From: Oscillospiraceae bacterium
GTDB lineage: Bacteria > Bacillota > Clostridia > Oscillospirales > CAG-272
NCBI GenBank assembly: GCA_003343845.1
Contig: QAKK01000025.1
Span: 93,386 to 157,385, forward strand
Length of the DNA stretch: 64,000 nucleotides
Direction of reading: 5' to 3'
Each line of letters opens with the position of its first letter. Position 1 is the stretch's first letter. Below the pieces are notes generated by a model. The model had not been told where the DNA came from, searched no databases, and saw only the letters and a list, made by a program, of their open reading frames with translations. Positions 17,910 through 24,985 of this stretch are shown here, piece by piece. The position numbers and the translations under genes were made by a program.

Positions 17910-18671
17910 ATGGGAAAAATCATAGCATTTGCCAACCAGAAAGGCGGCGTCGGTAAAACGACCTCGGCTGTCAACATCGCCGCGTCGGTCGGCATTCTCG
18001 GAAAATCCGTATTGCTCATCGACCTCGACCCGCAGGGGAACACCACCAGCGGCGTCGGTATCAATAAAAAGAATCTGAAATCCACATCCTACGAACTGCT
18101 GATTGATGAAATCGACGCTGCACAGGCAATCGTGGAGACCGAATTCAAGAATCTCTCGGTCATCCCCTCCAACATCTCGCTGGCGGGCGCGGAATTCGAC
18201 CTCTATCAGCTCGACAACCGCGAGTATCGCCTCAAAAAGCAGCTGGAAGCCGTCAAGGACAATTACGACTACATTTTCATCGACTGTCCGCCGTCGCTCG
18301 GCATGATCACCGTCAACGCGCTGGCTGCCGCCGACGCCGTAATCATCCCGATGCAGTGTGAATACTACGCGCTGGAAGGGCTTTCGCAGCTGATGATCAC
18401 GATCCGCAAGATCAAGCAGCTCTACAATCCCGAGCTGGAGATCTGCGGCATTCTCATCACGATGTTCAACGGCAGGCTGATTTTGACCATGCAGGTCATT
18501 TCCGAGCTGAAGAAATACTACTCGGACAAGCTGTTTAAGACGCCGGTCTCGCGCAACGTCAAGCTCAGCGAGGCGCCGAGCTTCGGCAAACCGGTCTACT
18601 ACCACGACAAATCCTCCAAGGGTGCTGTCGAGTACCTTGAGGTCGCAAAAGAACTGATCGAGCGCATCTGA
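17910..18671 (+). CDS. parA: Chromosome partitioning ATPase ParA (Soj)
   Basis: This encodes 253 residues, the usual size for chromosomal ParA/Soj. The deviant Walker A motif KGGVGKTTSAVNIAA sits at residues about 10-24, with the signature Lys (KGG), followed by LLIDLDPQGNTTSG (Walker A') and IFIDCPPSLG (Walker B). ATP-dependent ParA dimers bind DNA nonspecifically and move ParB-parS complexes. They also modulate DnaA, and in spore formers help trap the origin at the pole. I chose the ATG at 17910 because GGAGG lies 5 nt upstream and the promoter excludes longer starts. parB follows after 25 nt in the same operon, and two parS sites lie just upstream. Confidence 0.96.
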   Translation: MGKIIAFANQKGGVGKTTSAVNIAASVGILGKSVLLIDLDPQGNTTSGVGINKKNLKSTSYELLIDEIDAAQAIVETEFKNLSVIPSNISLAGAEFDLYQLDNREYRLKKQLEAVKDNYDYIFIDCPPSLGMITVNALAAADAVIIPMQCEYYALEGLSQLMITIRKIKQLYNPELEICGILITMFNGRLILTMQVISELKKYYSDKLFKTPVSRNVKLSEAPSFGKPVYYHDKSSKGAVEYLEVAKELIERI

Positions 18672-18696
18672 GCGCAGAAGCAGGGGGAAAACAACC

Positions 18697-19584
18697 ATGG
18701 CTAAGAAACCGGCGGGGCTGGGAAAAGGCTTTGACAACATCTTTTTTGACAACTCAATCGAGGAAAAAAGCGGCATCACGCGCCTGCGCATCGGACAGAT
18801 CGAACCGAAGGCGGATCAGCCGCGCCGCGTCTTTGAAGGCGAGGCGCTGGCAGAACTGGCGGATTCGATCGCGGTGCACGGCGTCTTGCAGCCGATTCTG
18901 GTGCGCGAGATCGCGGACGGGCACTATCAGATCATCGCGGGCGAGCGGCGCTATCGCGCGTCCAAGATGGCAGGTCTGACCGAAGTGCCGGTCATTGTCC
19001 TCGACAAGAGCGACCTTGAAACCGCGCAGATCTCGCTGATCGAGAATATTCAGCGCGAAGACCTCAACCCGGTTGAGGAGGCGCAGGCATACCGCGCACT
19101 GATCGACAGCTACAACCTCACGCAGGAGGAGGTCTCCGCCAAGGTCGGCAAGGGCAGAAGCACCATCACCAACGCCTTGCGCCTGCTGGATCTCAGCGAC
19201 GACGTGGTCGCGATGCTGAATGCGGGCGAGCTTTCCGCCGGGCATGCGCGCGCGCTGCTTTCGCTGAAGGACAAGAGCCGCGAGCGCGAGGTTGCCGCAA
19301 AGATCGTCTCGGGCGGACTTTCGGTGCGCGCCGCCGAAGATCTTGTGAAAAAGGAGAACCGCGCGGCAGCCGCTACGGCGGAAAGCGATGCGGAGGCGCC
19401 CGAGCTTGGGCTTGAGATCGACTACTACGCCGAGCTTGAGAAAAAAGCAATGGGCATGCTCGGCAGACGGGTAAAGATCAGTCACCGCGGCATTTCCAAG
19501 CACGTCACGATCTCCTATGAAGACAACGAGGATCTGGAGATCCTGCTCACCAAGCTCTGCGGCAACGGAATTATTGAGTCGTAA
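18697..19584 (+). CDS. parB: Chromosome partitioning protein ParB (Spo0J)
   Basis: This encodes 295 residues. The N-terminal ParB/sulfiredoxin-fold CTPase domain (about 25-115) has IEPKADQPRRVF, HGVLQPILVREIADGHYQII and the C2 box GERRYRASKMAG. The following NIQREDLNPVEEAQAYRALI belongs to the conserved region that precedes the DNA-binding segment. The central HTH domain (about 130-215) includes VSAKVGKGRSTITNALRLL and LSAGHARALLSL. The C-terminal dimerisation domain is about 240-295. A variable Ala/Glu linker (RAAAATAESDAEAPE) precedes it. AGGGGG lies before the ATG. ParB clamps load at the two parS sites upstream of parA and recruit SMC. No intrinsic terminator is obvious after it; a repeat block follows. 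Confidence 0.96.
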   Translation: MAKKPAGLGKGFDNIFFDNSIEEKSGITRLRIGQIEPKADQPRRVFEGEALAELADSIAVHGVLQPILVREIADGHYQIIAGERRYRASKMAGLTEVPVIVLDKSDLETAQISLIENIQREDLNPVEEAQAYRALIDSYNLTQEEVSAKVGKGRSTITNALRLLDLSDDVVAMLNAGELSAGHARALLSLKDKSREREVAAKIVSGGLSVRAAEDLVKKENRAAAATAESDAEAPELGLEIDYYAELEKKAMGMLGRRVKISHRGISKHVTISYEDNEDLEILLTKLCGNGIIES

Positions 19585-19620
19585 AGTAACCGGAATGCCG
19601 GGATGCATTTGGGAGCTATA

Positions 19621-19676
19621 CGAGACGCAAGGGGGAAGGCTTAGAGCGGCGGGAGCAAGCCCCCGTCCTACGGATA
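19621..19676. repeat. Dispersed repeat after parB
   Basis: GGGGGAAGGCTTAGAG followed by GCGGGAGCAAGCCCCCGTCC, fusing the AAGGCTT-type and GGCGGGAGCAAGCCCC-type elements. The latter recurs at 42369, 44419, 58226 and 59389. Confidence 0.6.
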
Positions 19677-19727
19677 TGACTTCACCCGTCCCGCAAATCC
19701 CTAGATATATAATAAGGAGGTGTTTGT

Positions 19728-20270
19728 ATGTCCGCTCTGCGTGACTTCTTCGCCGAGCTCGGCGATTACCTCGGGGAAAAATACTTTTCACCCGACCTCG
19801 GCGACCTGAATTATCTGAACAGCGACGCCGCCGTGCGGTTTCTGCCGCTCTGCATTGTCGGTCTGTGCGCGGGCATCTTTCTCGCCGCGCTGATCTATTA
19901 CTACAATTGTGAGTATCTCGGGCGCGCGGTGCGCCGCCTTTACGCGGCAGGGGCGTTCTCGCCCGAGGAGGCAAAGACGCTTGCCGAGATCCGCTGCGAC
20001 AGCCGCGCCTATCGGAAAAACCTGCGGCGCGACACCGTACTGTCGAAATATGTCCGCCCGGCAGAGGAGGACGGCGCGGCGGAATCCGCGCGGTACTACA
20101 TTCCCGAAGACCGCCGCGCGACCGCGCTGAAGCGCTACAAGCCGCTGCACGGCGGCATTGCCTCGCTGATCGGCATTCTGATTGCCTGCGTGGCACTCTG
20201 TTTCATCCTGTTGTATTATACCCCCGATGTGGTGCGGCTTGCAGACAACGCGATCGGGCTGATTAAATAA
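19728..20270 (+). CDS. Two-helix membrane protein of unknown function
   Basis: This encodes 180 residues, starting at an ATG with a strong AAGGAGG at 8 nt. There is no signal peptide. Two hydrophobic helices lie at about residues 36-60 (FLPLCIVGLCAGIFLAALIY) and 145-168 (LIGILIACVALCFILLYY). Between them is a charged ~85-residue loop (FSPEEAKTLAEIRCDSRAYR). I do not recognise a family. It sits 28 nt upstream of the MORN-repeat gene on the same strand, so the two are probably cotranscribed and both products are membrane-bound. It also follows parAB on the same strand, but a 143-nt gap with a repeat lies between, so a link to chromosome segregation is only positional. Confidence 0.8.
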   Translation: MSALRDFFAELGDYLGEKYFSPDLGDLNYLNSDAAVRFLPLCIVGLCAGIFLAALIYYYNCEYLGRAVRRLYAAGAFSPEEAKTLAEIRCDSRAYRKNLRRDTVLSKYVRPAEEDGAAESARYYIPEDRRATALKRYKPLHGGIASLIGILIACVALCFILLYYTPDVVRLADNAIGLIK

Positions 20271-20298
20271 CAGATATTTCTGTATAATGGAGTAAACT

Positions 20299-21486
20299 AT
20301 GGCTGATAACAATACATGGCTCTCCCCCGAGGAACGTGCGGCGCTCGCGCGGCAGCGGGAGCTGGAAAGTGCGCGGCGTGCCGCCGTGCAGAACCGGACA
20401 CAGACCGCCCCGCGCGCACAGCAGCCGCAGGCGACCGCCCGTCCCGCCGGCACAAAACCGACACAGACAAACCCGCGCGCGCAGCAGCGCCCGCAGCCCG
20501 GCGCGGCGCAGTCCCGCCCGGCACAGCACGCAGGGAGACCCGCCGTGCGCGGCGGCATGCCGAGCGGCGTTCGCCAAGTGCAGCGCTCCGCGCACCCGCC
20601 GGCGCCGGTTCGCCCCGGTGAAGCCACCGGCGACACCAAGGAGCTGCCGCGCTACATTCACACGGCAAAGCGTGGCGGGCACAAGCCGCCGCGGCGGAAG
20701 ACCCGCACCGTACCGCCCGTCCGCATCAAGCTGCCGCCGAAAGTGCGCGCTGTCCTGCTTGCCATCGCCGCAGTCACGCTGATCTTCATCATTCTGATGA
20801 TCTGCGGTGTGCGCTACACCAAGGACACCCGCGCCGACGGCAGCACGATCAAGTTCTTCGGCATTGCGAATGCAAGCGGCATCCAAAACGGCTGGATCTC
20901 CGCCGACGGCACGCGCGGACGCATCGCGGACGGCAATAAGATCACTTATTCCAACGGCGACGTCTACGAGGGCGGCATGACGGGGCTGAAGAAGTCCGGC
21001 ACGGGTACTTACACCTATAAAAACGGGGACCTCTATGTCGGCAGCTTTGCCGACGACCGCGCAAACGGCAGCGGCACGATGACCTATGCAAACGGCAATG
21101 TCTACACCGGCGCGTTCAAGGACGGACTTCCCGACGGCGAAGGCACGCTGACCTACAAGAGCGGCGACACCTACGTCGGCAGCTTTGCAGCCGGGCGCAA
21201 GAACGGCAAGGGCACTTACACGAGCGGCGACGCGGTCTACACCGGCGCATATGTGAACGACGTCCGCGAGGGCGAGGGCAAGCAGGTCTACGCCAACGGC
21301 GACGTCTACGAGGGTACGTTCAAAAACGACATGCGCAACGGGCAGGGCACCTACACCTTTGCCAACGGCGAGCGCTATGTCGGCTCGTTCCGCGACAACC
21401 AGCTCAGCGGCGAGGGCACATACACCTGGCCGAGCGGCAAGACCTACACCGGTCGGTTTGAAAACGGCAAGATCGTAGAAGAATGA
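20299..21486 (+). CDS. Membrane-anchored MORN-repeat protein
   Basis: This encodes 395 residues. Residues 1-145 are a long basic, Pro/Gln/Ala/Arg-rich, presumably disordered segment with no signal peptide. One transmembrane helix follows (about 148-172, AVLLAIAAVTLIFIILMICG). The C-terminal part holds eight MORN repeats (about 213-390; units such as GDVYEGGM, GDLYVGSF, GNVYTGAF, GERYVGSF at ~23-residue spacing). The topology implied is a cytoplasmic tail with the MORN beta-sheet outside. MORN repeats often bind membranes or act as scaffolds. The gene directly upstream encodes another membrane protein, and a strong terminator follows. No catalytic domain is visible. Confidence 0.88.
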   Translation: MADNNTWLSPEERAALARQRELESARRAAVQNRTQTAPRAQQPQATARPAGTKPTQTNPRAQQRPQPGAAQSRPAQHAGRPAVRGGMPSGVRQVQRSAHPPAPVRPGEATGDTKELPRYIHTAKRGGHKPPRRKTRTVPPVRIKLPPKVRAVLLAIAAVTLIFIILMICGVRYTKDTRADGSTIKFFGIANASGIQNGWISADGTRGRIADGNKITYSNGDVYEGGMTGLKKSGTGTYTYKNGDLYVGSFADDRANGSGTMTYANGNVYTGAFKDGLPDGEGTLTYKSGDTYVGSFAAGRKNGKGTYTSGDAVYTGAYVNDVREGEGKQVYANGDVYEGTFKNDMRNGQGTYTFANGERYVGSFRDNQLSGEGTYTWPSGKTYTGRFENGKIVEE

Positions 21487-21494
21487 GAAATATG

Positions 21495-21527
21495 CGAAAA
21501 AGGCTTCCCATCGGGAAGCCTTTTTCG
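21495..21527 (+). terminator. Intrinsic terminator of the MORN gene
   Basis: AAAAAGGCTTCCC ATC GGGAAGCCTTTTT, 9 nt after the stop. It resembles the AAGGCTTCCC repeat family, so the repeat may serve as a terminator here. Confidence 0.9.
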
Positions 21528-21581
21528 CATGGAGACAGTCGCCCCTGCGAGGTTTGTGCGTGATTTTGTGCATACCGTTTT

Positions 21582-21664
21582 CAAGGATTCCCCCTTGGGG
21601 AAGGCTGTACGGGACGCAAAGCGTTTCTTAGGTTTCCCTTTGGGGAAGGCATGGATACACCTCC
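21582..21664. repeat. CCTTCCCC-type dispersed repeat
   Basis: GATTCCCCCTTGGGGAAGGC, GACGCAAAGCGT and TTTCCCTTTGGGGAAGGCAT, two hairpin cores of the common intergenic family in direct succession. Confidence 0.65.
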
Positions 21665-21671
21665 CACCACG

Positions 21672-21706
21672 CAAAGACCGCCCTTCATGCAGGGCGGTCT
21701 TTTTAT
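21672..21706 (-). terminator. Hairpin downstream of the SLH protein gene
   Basis: An 11-bp perfect stem AAAGACCGCCC / GGGCGGTCTTT, 13 nt after the stop at 21719. The T tract is longer on the plus strand (TTTTTATCTTT), so it may work in both directions between the convergent genes. Confidence 0.75.
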
Positions 21707-21718
21707 CTTTCTTTGCGG

Positions 21719-24055
21719 TCAGTTGCGGATGGGGACCAGGTCACGGGCGACGATGTACTGCTTCTGTCCCGTGTAGTAGTTGATAACGGGGCAATAGGTG
21801 TACGGCATGTTGTTGTCGATCTCCGGCTCGTCCATGTAGACGCCGAGGCGCTTGCCGAGCGACCAGATGATGGTGCCCTCACGCGGCGTCGCGCCGACAT
21901 TGGTGCCCATGACGGGCAGCGTCAGGAAGTCTGTCTGACTATCGCCCTTCAGCTCACTGAACTCAACCTGGCACCAGCCGATCTGATGCGCGTAAACACT
22001 GCGTTCCGCCACGGCGATCGCCTGCTCGATCGTGCACTTGTTGTTCGGCGAGAGCGTGGTGTCCGACGTGCCCTTGATGAGGTCAAGCGCGTTCATGAAC
22101 GCCATGGATTCCACCGCCCAGCTCTCGAGCTGTGCGTTGTCCGCGTAGTTTGCCAGCTTCGAGGTGTAGCTCGTGTAGCTGTAATCGGAATTCTTCTCGA
22201 TATAGCGCAGCGTGCGGTAGAGGAAGGTCGCCATCTGCTGGCGGTTGAGCGTGGCATCGGGAGAGAAGGTGGTCGCCGAGGTGCCGGAGGTGATGCCTGC
22301 GGCATACGCCTTGAGGACATAGGGACTGTTCGTGTCCGTAAAGGTGTTCGCGGCGGCGGGCGTGATGGTCTTGCCGGTCATCTCCTCGGCGAGGCGCACC
22401 ACCACGGAGCAGAACTGCAGGCGCGAGATGTTCTTCGTGTAGTCATTGCCGAGCAGATCGAGATCCAGCAGGTTGTCGTTGAGCGCGAAGTTGACATCGC
22501 TTTGCGCCCAGGCGCTGGTCTTGGCGGTGTTGCGGAGGCGAAGCGTGAACATGCCCGCCTGATCCTCGGTGCTGCTGAGCGCGAGCGTCTCGCGCATCTG
22601 CAGCGCGGCGTTGACCTCCTGCTGATAGTGTTCCAGCGTGCTGTCATTGCCGCTGAGGGTGAGATCCTTCTCGGTCAGATGCTGCTGCAGGTAGCGGTCG
22701 GATCTGCCGCAGACGTCGCAGCTGAGCCAGTAGACATGCATGCCCGCCGCGTTGACGCCGATATACGCCTCATCGGTGGCAAGCTCGTCGTACAGCGTGG
22801 CGTGGGTAAACTCCATCAGCTTCTCAATCGGCTTTGCCTTGAAGTTTGCGGAGACATGATTCGGATTATACTCGCATTTGCCGCAGATTGCGCAGGAGTA
22901 ATACCACCGCGGAGCGGTCTGGCAGTTCGCAAAGGTGTAGACGCGGTCGGCAGACCGGATCTGATGAGTGTAGACATGCCCGGGGCACCAGTCCTTTGTG
23001 GCGGCAGCGCCGCCTGCCTTCTGTGCGGCATAGACATCATTGCCCGCATACACCTTGATGCTATAGGGAATGGAATAACCGCGCCCCTCCGTCATTTTTT
23101 TCGCAAATTCAGCCACGGAGGACTCGGGGATGTACAAAGTCGCATCGGTCGTGCAGAACTGGAGGTCGCTGCGGCTTTCCCAAAGCGGCGAATGAAACAC
23201 CGGGTCGTGCAGCTCACCGTCCATACGGCCGACAAAGGTGTAGACATCCACCTTGTCGCTCAGCCAGATCTCCTTCAGATAGGGCTTCCACACAATGACC
23301 CAGGCGAAGCCGTCCGCGCATTCGTGGTTGTAGAAGTCGCTGTCGTCCACATCCATGATGAGCGTGCCGACGTCGTCATATGCGTCGAGCGTGGCGAAGT
23401 TATAGCCTTCGCCGCGATGTTCTCTGTCCATGATGACTACGGTTTTGCCCTTGTTCTCGGGGTTTTTCACATCCGCCTCTGCCTGCGTGCGTGCCGGATA
23501 GACGGCGCGGCGCGCTGCGGCAAGCGCGGCGGCGGTCTTTTCCTGCTTGGCGGCAAGCTCGGCGCGTTCCGTATCGGTCATGCGCTCGCCCTCAATCTTC
23601 AGGCTGACCTGCAGGGTTGGAAAATAGGGTGCGCTGGTGCGGGCGGTGGCAGGCTGCCCATTGACCGTGGCGGTGAAGGTGTCCGCCGTCACGACCGTGT
23701 CGCCTTCAAGCATTTTGTAGTTGGCGCAATAGCCCTTCGTCGTGTCAAAGGCGAGCTTGATCGTGACGAGATAGGTGGTGCCGGCGCGGAAGAGAAAATC
23801 GTCCTCGGTCTCCACATCGTCGCCCGCCCACTCAGTGTACATAATGGTGGCGCCGGCAGCCATCAGGTCGATGTTGCCACTCTTGATGGAGCGGACGGTG
23901 ACTTCGGTCTCCATTTCGCGGGAGTCGCCCGCCTTCGGCATGTCAAAGACGATGTCGATATGATTGAGCTTGGTGGGCTCGGCGGCGGATGCCGTCAGCG
24001 GCACAAGGGAGAGGGCAAGTGCCGCGATAAGTAAGAGGGATAGAATCTTCTTCAT
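21719..24055 (-). CDS. Secreted SLH-domain protein with Cys-pair region
   Basis: I chose ATG 24055 (GAGGAAA upstream, then MKKILSLLLIAALALSLVPL as signal peptide) over a start 24 codons upstream that lies at the promoter. The product has 778 residues. About 25-170 form an N-terminal beta domain. About 175-330 are of unknown fold. About 340-460 contain Cys/His-rich segments (CPGHVYTHQIRS; CAICGKCEYNPNH; CDVCGR), plausible zinc-binding knuckles. Three SLH repeats lie at about 535-715 (AYAAGITSGTSATTFSPDAT; ALDLIKGTSDTTLSPNNKCT). A ~65-residue tail follows, so the SLH block is internal rather than terminal. It is likely a surface structural protein or enzyme of unknown activity. It does not resemble the two S-layer paralogues outside the SLH region. 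Confidence 0.87.
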   Translation of the reverse strand: MKKILSLLLIAALALSLVPLTASAAEPTKLNHIDIVFDMPKAGDSREMETEVTVRSIKSGNIDLMAAGATIMYTEWAGDDVETEDDFLFRAGTTYLVTIKLAFDTTKGYCANYKMLEGDTVVTADTFTATVNGQPATARTSAPYFPTLQVSLKIEGERMTDTERAELAAKQEKTAAALAAARRAVYPARTQAEADVKNPENKGKTVVIMDREHRGEGYNFATLDAYDDVGTLIMDVDDSDFYNHECADGFAWVIVWKPYLKEIWLSDKVDVYTFVGRMDGELHDPVFHSPLWESRSDLQFCTTDATLYIPESSVAEFAKKMTEGRGYSIPYSIKVYAGNDVYAAQKAGGAAATKDWCPGHVYTHQIRSADRVYTFANCQTAPRWYYSCAICGKCEYNPNHVSANFKAKPIEKLMEFTHATLYDELATDEAYIGVNAAGMHVYWLSCDVCGRSDRYLQQHLTEKDLTLSGNDSTLEHYQQEVNAALQMRETLALSSTEDQAGMFTLRLRNTAKTSAWAQSDVNFALNDNLLDLDLLGNDYTKNISRLQFCSVVVRLAEEMTGKTITPAAANTFTDTNSPYVLKAYAAGITSGTSATTFSPDATLNRQQMATFLYRTLRYIEKNSDYSYTSYTSKLANYADNAQLESWAVESMAFMNALDLIKGTSDTTLSPNNKCTIEQAIAVAERSVYAHQIGWCQVEFSELKGDSQTDFLTLPVMGTNVGATPREGTIIWSLGKRLGVYMDEPEIDNNMPYTYCPVINYYTGQKQYIVARDLVPIRN

Positions 24056-24113
24056 GGCGTTTCCTCGTTTCCGATGGTGTGACCCTCTGCCGGGCAGAGG
24101 AGCTTCTATCGCT

Positions 24114-24138
24114 ATTATAACGCGCATGCAGGGCGCGG
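24114..24138 (-). promoter_or_regulatory. Probable promoter of the SLH protein gene
   Basis: TATAAT at 24114-24119 (minus), with a weak TTGTGC 18 nt upstream. The leader contains a CCCTCTGC/GCAGAGG stem at about 24085-24101. Confidence 0.45.
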
Positions 24139-24166
24139 CACAAGTCTTTTTTCAAGAAAATTTCGG

Positions 24167-24207
24167 CAAAAAAGCGTCGCCCGCGTCCGGATACGCGGAC
24201 GCGGGCG
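24167..24207 (-). terminator. Intrinsic terminator downstream of the lipoprotein gene
   Basis: A 12-bp perfect GC stem (24178-24189 with 24196-24207) is followed on the minus strand by ACGCTTTTTTG. It lies about 115 nt after the stop at 24323, beyond a dispersed repeat. Confidence 0.7.
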
Positions 24208-24238
24208 GGGATATTGGGAATCCGCTGCTTAGTGCGTG

Positions 24239-24316
24239 AACACCTCATCCGGCGGCTACGCCGCCGCCTTCCCCGCTGGGGAAGGCTAAGATGCTGTGGG
24301 AGCAAACCCACAGCAC
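24239..24316. repeat. Dispersed repeat and palindrome
   Basis: CACCTCATCC...GCCTTCCCCGCTGGGGAAGG (24241-24287) is a standard family member. It is followed by GCTGTGGG AGCAAA CCCACAGC (24293-24314), a perfect 8-bp stem without a T tract. Confidence 0.6.
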
Positions 24317-24322
24317 GCGGCA

Positions 24323-24820
24323 TTACCCCAGCGCTTTCCGGACGCGGCGGATAACTTCTTCGTTATCCGGCATCATGGAGAGGATCACGACATTGCCGCA
24401 GGTGACGACGGCGGCGTTTTCGGCATAGCCGGACAGCCCTGCAGTGTTCAGTGCGCGCTTTGCCGCGGCGGCGCGCCGCTTAAAGAAGAGCGCGCCGTCC
24501 TGCGTGTCGGACGCGCGGTAAAGCCGCATTACGCAAAGCTCGCAGAAGTCGCCGGAGAGGGAGGAATAGAGCGCAAAATCCTCGATCTTGTCGCGGAACG
24601 CGGGGTAGCCCGCAAGCCCGAGATAATCGTCGAGAAAACCCGCGTCCGCCGCCGTATCGTACCCGCGCCCATAGCAGAGGATGCTGCCCGCGGGCAGGGT
24701 TTCGTCGGCGGCGGTCGCCGACAGCACAACATCGTACAGCCGCGCCCTGCCCCCGCAGGAGGACAGGCAGAGCAGTAAAGCGACGAAAAGCAGGATCATA
24801 TTTAAGTAAAATTTCTTCAT
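24323..24820 (-). CDS. DUF4358-like lipoprotein
   Basis: This encodes 165 residues with a lipoprotein signal peptide (MKKFYLNMILLFVALLLCLS, lipobox LSSC, acylated Cys at about 22). The exported part (SAGSILCYGRGYDTAADAGF-like region through VVILSMMPDNEEVIRRVRKA) matches the pattern of DUF4358 proteins, small clostridial lipoproteins of unknown role. The start has no Shine-Dalgarno sequence: a TATAAT-like hexamer (24824-24829) ends 3 nt before the ATG. Translation may begin without a leader, or at Met8. It lies between spoIIE and an SLH gene, all on the minus strand. It could be cotranscribed with spoIIE, but a repeat lies in the gap. Confidence 0.75.
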   Translation of the reverse strand: MKKFYLNMILLFVALLLCLSSCGGRARLYDVVLSATAADETLPAGSILCYGRGYDTAADAGFLDDYLGLAGYPAFRDKIEDFALYSSLSGDFCELCVMRLYRASDTQDGALFFKRRAAAAKRALNTAGLSGYAENAAVVTCGNVVILSMMPDNEEVIRRVRKALG

Positions 24821-24875
24821 ATTATTATAAGTGTTCGGCGGGATTCCCGCGTGGTGGGTAGGAGGCGGTTTCCGC

Positions 24876-24913
24876 GTATCTTAGGCTTCCCTTGGGGGAG
24901 AGGCTTGGATAGA
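24876..24913. repeat. AGGCTTCCC-type dispersed repeat
   Basis: TTAGGCTTCCCTTGGGGGAG followed by AGGCTTGGAT, one hairpin core between spoIIE and the lipoprotein gene. Confidence 0.55.
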
Positions 24914-24985
24914 ACGGCACGAATGCGGGCGATCCGGCAGTCGACCCCACAGGTGTGTGCGTCCTCTCTGCCTACCGATTCCTCT

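Noticed and set aside
24820..24829. A leaderless transcript for the DUF4358-like lipoprotein
   Set aside because: TATAAT lies 3 nt before the ATG but there is no -35 at the right distance, so I noted it only in the gene entry.
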